Program-made: the position numbers and the translations under genes
Notes under the pieces: model-generated
What the model was told of the DNA's origin: nothing
Seen by the model: the letters and a program-made list of their open reading frames with translations, nothing else
Database searches by the model: none
Assembly: GCF_905475465.1 (NCBI RefSeq)
Contig: NC_062244.1
Coordinates: 8,258,501 to 8,322,500 of the forward strand
Length of the DNA stretch: 64,000 nt
DNA from: Pieris napi
Taxonomy: Eukaryota; Arthropoda; Insecta; Lepidoptera; Pieridae
Direction: 5' to 3'
Shown here: positions 44,601 to 56,600 of the stretch, piece by piece
Numbering within the stretch: the stretch's first letter is position 1
Layout of the letters: each line of letters begins with the position of its first letter

Positions 44601-47600
44601 CAGGCGCAGTGCCAGCGATGCCAGTACTCGCGAGCGCAGCCTGAGGGCCTAGGGCACCTGCGGCTCGCACGTGGGCCTCCATCATGGCTGCTGGTACTTC
44701 GTCCTGGAAAAATATATACTACTTGATGCCATCGCATATATATTGTTAAACCAATCAGCGCGCGAGGTACGATCCGTTTCACAATTTGACGGTTTCACTT
44801 CGATAGATTACAATCTACCGAATAATAATACGTTAAATTGTAAGCAGTACGCTGAGGTTTACAATCTTTCGACAGTTTATAATCTCGGGAGATAGATTAC
44901 AATCTAATTATAATTATAATAATTACAATTTTAGGTTAACATATACATACTATATCTAAGTTGACTAATGTTAGGTTACATAACTCTCGCAATACAAATT
45001 AACATATCTAACGATAGATTAGGGCAAGTTATTAAGTTTAAAAACTTCGCCTATAAAAAAATATTACCTTGATAGCAGCAAACTCGTCCATAGCAGCCTT
45101 AGTGGCCTTGGAAGCAATGCGTGGGTCGACCACAGATGCAAGGAAGGCCACGGTGCTCATTACCGGATTTCCGGTTTTGCTGAATGGGATTGGTTGGTAG
45201 GCGAGAGGACCCAGAACTCCACCTGATATGGCATTTCAAAGAAGTACATATATAACTTGTCCGATGAAAAAAATGTGTATATTTTTTTATGTTTAAATAA
45301 TCGATAATGTAATAAAATAATGTTAGTAGCGTAATGAGGATAAAACATTTACCCTTTACTAATATAACCTCTTCACTTAAGTACTCTTTTGTTTCTTTCT
45401 GTCAGGTTAAGTTTACGGTGTGATGAAAAGAGACAGATGCATACTTTAGTGCAATAAAACTGATGAAATTGTATGAGTAATAAATAATATCTATTTAAAT
45501 TTTGTTGAGGAATTTTATGATCTTTGATTCCTTAAATTTCTATATAAAAGAATCTTTACAATGCAATAAATTAAAACTAATCTTTCAACGAAATTTATAT
45601 TCTTATATTATCTTATATATAAAATTCTCGTGTCGCGGTGTTTGTAGTTAAACTTCTTCGAAACGGCTTGACCGATTCTCATGAAATATTGTGTGCATAT
45701 TGGATATATCTGAGAATCGGACAACATCTATTTTTCATCCCCCTAAATGTTAAAGGGTAGTCCACCCCTAATTTTTTTTTTTAATTGATAGATAAATTTT
45801 ATTTTTTTATGATACAGCGTTCAAAAATACATACAACCCCTAATTTTCATCCCTCTACGATCAACCCCTATTTTTTATTATAAATGACATACGAGTACAT
45901 GGCAAAACGACGTTTGCCGGATCAGCTAGTAAACTTAATTTCAACCAATTACTCACTGTCGTTGAGGTATGGGTCCTCGATCGGCAGCCTTAAAAAGTGT
46001 AGAATACACTCATCATGAGTCCTGGTTCCAACGTGAGCTGCAACCCGGTTCCAATCATCCCGGTGGAGTTCCAACGCTTCCAAAAGAAGTAAGGTTTCTT
46101 GTTCTGTCCATTCTCGACCTCGAGTTCCGCCACGATACTAGAATATATATTAATAAATAGAGTATTATATACATTATATATTATATATAATAAATAGAGC
46201 AGTGGCTTCGGCGTGCGACTCTCGTAGGTTCGATCCCCAGCTGTGCGTCAATGGACGTTCTTTCTATGTGCGCAATTAACATTCGCTCGAACGGTGAAGG
46301 AAAACATCGTGGTGAAACCGGTTCAATGGTTTTAAACAACTTGCAAATTTTGAATTTAATGAGGTTTGATCAGAAAAAAATTATTCATTTTTGTATTGGA
46401 ATTAGGCAATATAAAAAAAAGATATATAATAATATACATTACAAGAATAATATTATACTTCAAATATGACAATAATACTCACTAGTTTGTACAATATTAA
46501 ATATTTCTGAGGTATTACGTAATTAACGCCCGCGCCTAGTCTTGAGGTACAGGGTGTATTATCCATAAATAAATTTTAAATACCTGGTCCATTTTGAGTC
46601 CCGGCGCAGACGAAATCTGTTCAATGGTTGGCTCAATCTTGACCGAGGGTTCACTTTTAATGGGCGCACCTGCTTCCGTTCCGTTGGGAAGACCTGCTTC
46701 CACTTTCGGCACTGCTGCATTTTCTACTGTGCAAAGATTTTATTAAAAGTACCACACCACTACTGTAAGTACACTAGGTACACTGCCACTAATAAATACT
46801 CCTTGACACCAATCGAATTAGTTTTTTTAAAGGAATTATATTGCGAAAGCATGTTTACTGTTCAGGGTTAAAAGAATATTTAGTTCGTTGAAGATACAAA
46901 GTAGTAAAATACATATATCGACGTTTAGCTCTCAAACGAAACCAACATTTTCATTCCTAAAGGGCTAATTTGAGAAAATATATGAAAAGGATTTTAAAAT
47001 TTATTTTACTGAAATATTTTGTGAATTATAAATTATTGTAGTCCAAAACAGTTATATTGAGAAAGGATTCTTTCACTATTTTTTCATAGTTAACTAGGGT
47101 AAATGCATAACATGCGTAAAGATCTGCTAAATATTACCTAAGATACCCGGCCGCTGTATAGGCTGAGTGGGTCTGGGCTGCAATGGCTGCAATCCAGATG
47201 GCGTATCCGATAACACATGGAAGTGAGATGTCGGAGGTGGTCCCATGGCTGTGGGACGTACATCGGCCTCCACCTATGAAATGTATTTTTTTAAACTACT
47301 ACTCACTGTCCTTAAGCTTAGGTTTCCTAGAAAAGCGCTGCCGTTAATTAACGGCCGTCATTAGACGGTTGTGAATAGCGGCCGTCTTTACTTTTTAACA
47401 TAATGCAAAAAAAACAATCATTTTCGCTCGTCCAAGTCACGTTTCCACTCATTGTATTAATTAAATATGGATTGGGCACCGCTACACGCGAAAAACGTTG
47501 AACTAATGTTTATCACCGCTATGACGGCCGTCATGCAAATGACAGCACCGCTATTTGACGTTACGGTGACACTCAACGTTCTCTAGGAAACCTACTCCGA

Positions 47601-50600
47601 TGTTATTTATAGACAACTACATTACGGCCGTTAGATAACGGCACCGCTTTTCTAGGAAACCTAAGCTTTACAGACTGACGTTAACCAATATAAAAAACAA
47701 GCCCGCCTAACAAGACATTACTACAAAAAACCACAATGGTTTTAAACGTTATATATTATCAATTAATTTGTATTATTCTGTTAAATAAATAAATATGAAA
47801 ATAAAAAACGTGTTTTCTAAGGAAAAAAACATGTGCAATAAATATAAAAATCTATACGCGATCCAGAATATATTTAAAAAGCATAATAACAAAACTATGC
47901 GAACTTGGTAATTAATAAGTCCCCATTGCTCTAAGAAGCCGTGTACTCGCATTATTGCGCACACGTCTCCCGCTAGATTACGTCTACAGGCCGTACTCGT
48001 GAGATATTCTGTGGGATTCAGGCGGTAGGTGTCGATCATGAAGTTTCTGTAACAATAATTTACATATAAAAAAATGAAAATATATAGAATTAAGCTAGAA
48101 GTATTGGTGTATGAAGAATTGTGCATTTGCGAATAGTTGCGTAGAGAACATAGGGCTCGACACGAGTTTTTTCCAATTTTAGGAAAATCGGTTTCTTCTC
48201 GCCTCTTGACAATCTAATTATTATTCGGTATCTGTGACATAACGGATGTTGAGGCCTAAGGCCAAGGCCAGACTAGCCTGCTTGGCTAATTTTTTTTTTT
48301 ACAATTTATTTCCTAATCCTACGGCATTATAAAGGCACTATAAATCATATAAAAAAAAACAATTATACTAAAGATATACATAGATGTAATATATAATATA
48401 TACAAAAAGGTTGAAACATTTACGAAAGGAAAAAAAATCCTCAGTTTTCCAGCCTTTTAAAAACAATTTCACGATATTATAATACAAATAGTTAAACCAA
48501 GCTTGACCGGAGTTATATTGCTGAAGATGAAAGTAAAGTGATTTTTTTTTATTTTAGAATTTATATTACCTGTACGCGAGATAGATTTCGGGCGTCTTAG
48601 ATTTATTCTTGGCGTTAAAGAACTCTTGCAGAGCGCGTTTCTCTATCGTGTGTATAGAGTTGTAGTCGAACCACGCGGAATACGAGGGCACGACTATATG
48701 GTGAGTCTGGTCTGTAACGTTATCTTCCATTTCTTCTTTTATTATTGTTTCCTGTGTATTAAAAAAATATTTGTAACATTAATCAATACAGTTAAACCGT
48801 TTACGATGACATCGTTTAGAACAACATACCAGTTATATTGACCAAAATCAAAGGTCCCGGCTGAATTCTATTGTATTAGGTACTTAATAACAACGTCATC
48901 GCCTGTTACGACTATCGGTTTTTACGACCAAATATGAGTAGTCCCTTCGATGTCGTTATAACAGATTTTGATTTATATGTATCCTATATACTGTAAAGTA
49001 AAATTAATCTTGTTTTTTGTAATAACTAAGATTTTTTAAATTTATCTTTTATCTTACTATCGAATTAGGTACAAGATAATGTAGGCACCACAAGCATGCC
49101 GCAAATATGAAGCATGTTACTTGACAATAATAAAATTTAATAGTCAATATTAAATTAACTAATTTTAGTGTTCTCTATCCAATAACGATTTCTACCCTGG
49201 CATTTTTTGTTTATTAATTTCAATAGTTCTTTTAATATCCGTAGCGCTGGTGTCGCCAGAAAGAGTCGTGATTAAACTCAACAATGAAATTGGGATCGCA
49301 ATCGTAATCGCTATTGGTAGTTGCAGAGTACCGGTGCTGGTTTATAATTCCATCCATTATTGAGACAAAAATATGTATTTTCCACTTTAACATATTTCAT
49401 AAACATTTACCTGTGTGTTAGAATCGCTGTGTTTCCCCTGCGAATCGTCGTGCTCTATAGCGGGTGCAGGAGTAGTGGGAGCTTCGGAGGTGGAAGCAGC
49501 AGGTTCTTGTGATGATGCAGCCGCCGTTGAGGTTGTAGCTGGAGTTGCTGTTAGATATATTGTTTTTAGAATCACTTTTAAAACTAGCACGAGTGAAAAG
49601 TACAAGCATTTTCTCAAGGAGACAATTAAATATATGTATTAATTTAATTAAAATTGGTATAAATGGGAATTTATGAAATTAAAAACATAACTGACGCTTT
49701 TCAGTGATCGAGAACTGCCACATCGAGTTGACAGCTAATTATGATTAGGACCTAAATGTGATTCCAATAAACGATTTAAGTGACAACAAGACACATTTAT
49801 TTTAGATGTTTATCATTTTACTTCAACTTAGCTTCTTAAAAGAACATATAAGTAGCATTTTAAATTCCTGTGTCGTATTTTTATAGTTTTTTAATTACTA
49901 AAATCAAAACATTTAAAGAAACTTTGTCACTCTCTTAAAAGTCTCCCAACTGATGATTCCTTTAAGTACGAATCTCATATCTCTTAGGGTCTGCGCGGAA
50001 ATAGAACCGGCGTTGAATAGTAAAAAGTGAAAATAGAACAGTTATACGAACTGATATAATTCTTATTAAGCGCCTTTTTATTTATTCACAACATTTGTAT
50101 GCTATTCTTAAGTATCAAGTCGATTGCTATCGAACTATAATGACGTAATGCTGTTGTAGGGACAACCAAAAATGATAATATGGAATTGCTGCGTACTCAA
50201 ATCCCAAGACGGTTCTCTTTCCGCATATTATATTGACTTTAACTTTTGGTTTCAGATTTTTTTTTCAGAGGGCAATCGGCCAGGAGGCTTACCGGAAGTT
50301 AAGTGGCCCATGCACACTCTCATTGCCAGAGCTCTGGAGAGTGCGTTGCCAGCCTTTTAAAAATTGTAACGCTTTTTTTTAAAGGACCCTAAGTAGATTG
50401 GATAAATTTGCATTACTTACGTTCAGGTTGTCTTTCTACTTCAGGTGCGGGAGTAACATCAGTGTTGTCCCTTGATGCGTTGTCCTCCTCTTCGTCAACA
50501 TCATTTTCTCGTTTTTTGGCTCCACGACTGAAAAGTGACACACATTTAAATACAGTAAATTTTCTTGATATTTATATCGAAATCACATTTTAATTTAGGG

Positions 50601-53600
50601 CGCGTTCAAGTATTACGTAAGGAATTTTGGGGGGGGGGTCCTTTTGTAAAACGTTACGATACGGGGCGGGGATTGAAATACGCGTTATTCTTAATATTAT
50701 TTTCGACTTTCCAGAACTTTACACCACATAATGGTAACTTTTAGGTATAAAGAGTCACTAGTAGGTCACGAAACGTTTTACTATACTTGGGTACAGAAAA
50801 ACGTTACGGCGCGTTACGTCGGGGGGGTCAATAATCTCCAAAAATTGCATGACGTAATACTTGAACGCTCCCTTAGTTAGTATCTTAAAATGTGTATACA
50901 TACGTTGTTACGTACGTATATGTAAAATAATAATATGAAGGTATATTAAAAGACACTAGAACTATTTTGATGATATTCCTATTTGATTTCGATGCTTTTC
51001 AGCTCGTTAAGTTCCTTGAAACTGTTTTACGTATAAGAACTCATTCAAATGTTTCCAATAATTTAAGGACGCAGATAGTTAAGTTTAGACGTGTCACAAC
51101 CACTTGACAAATGTTGTTGGCCTTGCATCTTCTTTTACCTCTTCCTTTTGCTGTGTTTCTGAGGAGGTGGGGACGGCGAGCGTTTCCTCTTTCCCTTTTT
51201 GCTCTTTGATGACGGTTCACCGCCCGCAATCAGGTCGTCTACTGAGAGACGAAGTTTGTGCACCTGCAATGGTTTAAATATCTTAATATTGGTTTCACAC
51301 TTGTCATGCTTTTAACTCTCCATTTTCCCTTAGGGAGCGTTCAAGTATTACGTAAAGAAGGGGGGAGGGGGTCCTTTTGTAAAACGTTACGATGCGGGGC
51401 GGGGACTGAATTACGCGTTATTTTTAGTATTTACACAACATAATGGTAACTAGGTGGTCACGAAACGTTTTACTATACTTGGGTACAGAATGGTGTGTGT
51501 GTGTGTGTCAATAATCTCCAACTATTGCGTGACGTAATACTTGAACGCTCCCTTATGTATAAACTTTAATACACTTATACACAAAAATGCATTACTTGCC
51601 ATTATTGAATCGATGTCTTCCTGAAGCCACGTAAGCTTTTAGACATTTTACATTAAGTATTGTTTCATAAGGGGCGGTTTTTTGATCCGTAGTTAACTCA
51701 ACTATTGGTAAAAAATCGTTACTATTAGTTAAATATCAGCAAAATGCGTTTTTTGATCCGTGGTAAGAGCATCCAATGGTAAAATATCTAACCATTAGGC
51801 AAAAAAGTTAACTACTCAGTATCGGAGGGTTAAAAAGATGGCCGCTGGTAATTTATATAGTAACAGCTGTTTGTCACAGAAATCAAACTATGATAAATAC
51901 GTTTATTACTATCTAATGATGAATTTAAACATATTGAGATACTTTAATTAATGAGACGATGAAGAAGACGATAATATTATATGAGAATGTGTCAATGAGT
52001 GACCAAAAATATTTAGGCAATGTCATCCGCCATTAGAAACCTGGGATGATGTAGATTTTTGTCACTGTTACCCCCTATCGAAGGGAACAGTGCTCTGGAT
52101 TGTTACTGAAATTGGGAATGATCTTAAACTGCCAATGAACAAGAGTATATATAGACAGCAGCTCATACCAACCTATTTTGCTTCATTACTAACTATAGAA
52201 CCGCAGCAGTATATAATTAAGTATATTACTAATTCATTATGTGTTTTATTGCCTATAATATTAACTTATAATTATTATAATTAAATAAAATACAAGAACA
52301 TGAGTATATATAGACAGCAGCTCATACAAACCTATTTTGCTTCATTACTAGTTACAGAACCGCAGCAGTATATAATTAAGTATATTACTAATTCATTGTG
52401 TTTTATTGCCTATAATATTAACTTATAATTATTATAAGTTAATATTATAGGCAATAGAATACATAATGAATTAGAGTTAATATTATTTATATATTACTAA
52501 TAATATTAACTTATAATTGTTATAAGTACATACAAGTATGTATTTATACTAAAAACTACAGCTACACATTAGTTAGGGACCTATGATATTCTTTAGGGCT
52601 TTTATTACATTTGTGAGTTAGCATCTACCTACTTTGTTACAAGAATTTATAAATAAAACATTTGACTTGATTAATAAACTGTTTAATTATAACATAAATA
52701 CAAACCATTTTTATTAAAAAAACATTACAAAATTTACATGAAACCCTAAAGTAGCAATTAAATATTTTCTAATTGTTTCTTCTTGCATTTCACCTCAATT
52801 TGATGCAACTCTTTTTGCTGCTACATATATTTATTGTGCCTTTCTTCCATCTGCTGCATCACTTTTTGGTGCACCTCCTCTTTATGCAGTATGGATTTTT
52901 GGTGGGCCTCTCATTGGTGCAGCAAATGTTTTTGATGCTCTTCCTTAGCATAATTGAACAAATCATCCTCTCTTATTTGTCTTTGTTTCATAAACTCAAT
53001 TTTTTTTATCCGTGTGGATCATAATCCGCTTCCTTGTTTCCAAAGGGTTAAAAGATTTTTTCCTTTTGTTGTAGGACACAGCTATACAAGAATAAATATA
53101 AAAATGTGCCTACACCTTCATTAAATGTATATTAAATTTAACACGTCGGTGTCTAGACCCATCTAAGTTGAAAACGTCACAGAGATTTCCAAGCTGCATC
53201 TTTTTGTAGATTGCTGCAGTGATCAGTTGTTTGCAGGTTACGACTGTGTAATCCTTGAGAAGCATCACCAGTTTGGCAGTTTCTTTTTTGGCGAAGTTAG
53301 CAGTATGGTCCCTTTAACAAAATATAAATGTATTACTTTCTATTACGAAACACAAGATAAACCGGAATAAATAACACGAAAATATGTTTGTACTTACTTA
53401 TTTGACCGTTGGCTGTTTGCGGACATCGTTATTTATATATTTAAGTATCGTAAAAAGTGTAAACCGTATTAAAACACAGAAAAACAACTTTATTTATATC
53501 GTGTTATTTAGATTAATTTGACACTTCAAACTCTTCAAAGCGCAAATAACGAATGAAGATGGCAAAAATGGATTTCATTCACTCAATATGTCTAGTGTTG

Positions 53601-56600
53601 TCATACAAAATAAATGTTCCCCACAAAAAACAACCACATTTTTTGGGATGTCATTGCTTATGGCACTGGCAACAAATTGACAAATTGTTAAGATTAACTA
53701 TAGTTAAAAAAGGCATTGAAAAACGCATTTACGATTTTACCAATGGTTATTCATTTAACTATAGTTAATGTAACAAATGGTAAAACCATTTTTTACTACG
53801 GATCAAAAAACTGGCCCTAAGTCACTGTTGTTCTTTATACGGGAAAGACCCACTAACACGCCCATCATAGTGTTTTGGATAAATTAGCTATTCATATTTT
53901 GAACTGTCAGATTACCTTCTTCTTTCCGTTAGCATCAACTTCATAGTCCTCTTCATTCATCCATTCGTTATAATGAGGGACATCCAGCACCCAGGTGGCG
54001 GACACACGGTAAGGCTCTGACCTATTGCAATCCCAATTAGCTGTTTCTGGAACATCTACCTGTAAATTCATATAAACATTTCTATTATAACGTATTAATC
54101 GACTCGCGTCATTTGAAATCATCGAAGATCTTTATATTTCACTAAAAGCAGACCGGCCAAGCGTTGCTGTGGTTTATGTTATATTACATAGTAGCAAACT
54201 ATTCAAGGGAAACGGTAGGAGAACACCAGTCATGGGGACCACCATGCTTTTTTGGTGGTTATGCCATTAAATTGTAGCTCATGTGAAACGTTGGTACTTT
54301 CAACACAGCGCCATCTGTTAGAATTGTGACTATCAAATAATAAACAAATATTTTGCAATAAAATAATATTGCGGGTATAAATTGAGATGTAAGCTATCTT
54401 ATCTTTTAAGTTGGATCAAACTACACACGGTGTGCAAATTTGATTGATATCGGTTCGGTATTAAGATTAAGTCAAATCCACTAAGCAACACCGCATTTGT
54501 TGCTTTCAGTTTAAATATATTTAATTGTGGATTTCTTGCATATTATAAGGAATAAAATAGTTTATTTTGATACATTAAAAAAATGCCAAACAACACTTAC
54601 CGGTAAATCAGCTTGAGCCCACGTATCATGACTGTCCGGGAAGTAGTACCAGTGGACGAGGACATGGTTACCTTTTCTGAAGACCGGCCTTGCATATTCT
54701 TCTTCCAGCGGGTCAACTGCTGGATATATTATGTGGGTCGCGTCTTCTTCGTCATCTGTTATATCAAATACAATTTTATTTGCCTGAATAGTTCTATTAA
54801 AAGACTTTAAAAATTCTAAGCCAGGGGGTGTCCTTTTGTAAAACGTTACGATGTGGGGCGGGGATTGAATTTGTTAATATTATTTTCGACTTTCCGGTAC
54901 TTTACACCACATAATGGTAACTTTTAGGTATAAACAGTCATGAAACGTTTTACTATACTTGGGTACGGTATACGTATACATACGTACGGTACGACGTAGG
55001 TACAGAAAACGTTACGGCGCGTTACGTGGGGGGGGGGGGGGGGGGGGTCAATAATCTCCAAAAATTGCGTGAAGTAATACTTGAACGCTCCCATAGGTGT
55101 TTTAGTTTTTATAATGCCTTAAATTACATGAAATGAAAACAAGTTACAATAGCATTTCATGAATTCCAAAATCATGGTAGACCAACTAGAAAAACGCGTC
55201 TCACTTTTTCATTTACACGGACCACGATTTATAATGATGAATTCATCGCATGAATAAAAGAAACGAAAAAACATCAAAGTCAACGATATAAAAAGGTATA
55301 AAAGGCATTGACAATATAGATTTTACAATGGAGAGAATAAAATACACTTTTTATACTATTTAAAAAAACTCACCGCATATTTCAACTTGATGATTGCTAA
55401 TGATATCCTTAACTTTATTCGCAGTAGCCTTATCGACTTCGGGACGTATGTAGATACATGGTGAACGGATGACTTCAGCGGTCAGAAGAGCTGACTCTAT
55501 TTCCATCATCATCTGAACGTTCAGGTCTTTCCGAGACGGGTTCTGCAAAGGAAATATTGGGGAAAGGGAAGAAAAGGGGCCTAATTAATTTTATCTTATC
55601 GATGGTCAATTGTCAAGCCTGTCAATGTCATAGTGACAAAGCGGGTTTTTATTCAGTATACAAGTGTTTAGTTTTTAAAATAAGAATTGTGTATTAGGAT
55701 TTAAAATATTAAAGCTATACTTTTACTATGGATTATAAATGTAAACACAACTATTTTGAAAACAGCACATGCACACAAGGGTGAGTCATATTACCCAGAT
55801 TAGTGACAAAACAGAACACAAATATGATTTACAATATTTACATTTAAAACAAACCCGTACCTTTAATGACCCTGCGTGAAATGAAAAGTAGGAGACCCGA
55901 GAAATGATTTTTTTCTTCTAGAAATCTAGGTACCTAAAGACTATGTTTCAGAGAGAAGATTGGGACCAAACCGACTTCAAAGGTTTTTTTTCTACAATAA
56001 AATATTATTTATTCATTTCTCTTACACCTATATATCGCTGAATTGTATTGGATTAAGCATAAAAAATATGAATAGATTAAAAAAATTTACTTGTTTGAAG
56101 TCGGTTATATTAAAAATATACCTATGCTATACTTGTGGAAGAATCTTGATAAAAATTTTGTGTAACTAAAGTGTAATAATGTATATGTTAATTCATACCA
56201 TAAATCGTGCTTTTGGAATGGCCAACGCGACACTCAATACAAACCATAGACATATGTGTAAACATTAGTTTTAAATTATTATTTCAACAATATAAAGAGC
56301 GTTATACAAAAAAGTCACGAGAGGTAGTAAAAATATAGACAACTCTAATTAAATACTAGCTAATCCGGCAAACGTCGTTTTGCCATGTTTATCATTTATA
56401 ATAAAAAATAGGGGTTGATCGTGGAGGGGTGAAAATTAGGGGTTGTATGTATTTTTTAATGCTGTATAATAAAAAAATAAAGAATAAATCTTTTATTTAA
56501 AATTTAAAAAAGAATTAGGGGTGGACTACCCTTAACATTTAGGGGGATGAAAAATAGATGTTGTCCGATTCTCAGACATGCCCAATATGCACACAAAATT

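Larger units (their letters stand above)
51671..53817. mobile_element. Decayed PIF/Harbinger transposon in moira intron 6
   Basis: 2147 bp. TIRs GGGGCGGTTTTTTGATCCG and GGGCCAGTTTTTTGATCCG differ at two positions. TAA is duplicated at 51668-51670 and 53818-53820. It carries the N-terminal remnant of a transposase (plus strand, left) and a Myb/SANT-like accessory gene (minus strand, right), the two-gene convergent layout of PIF/Harbinger. The catalytic core is gone, replaced by a 159-base-period duplication and palindrome. Confidence 0.88.

Noticed and set aside
46200..46260. Possible tRNA gene (box A and GGTTCGATCCC box B)
   Set aside because: The fold is incomplete, and the sequence continues into a repeat shared with the inverted copy at 44287-44438: a SINE.
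52773..53024. 83-codon plus-strand His/Leu/Phe-rich frame
   Set aside because: Antisense of the decayed His/Gln/Glu coiled-coil part of the Harbinger Myb-like gene.
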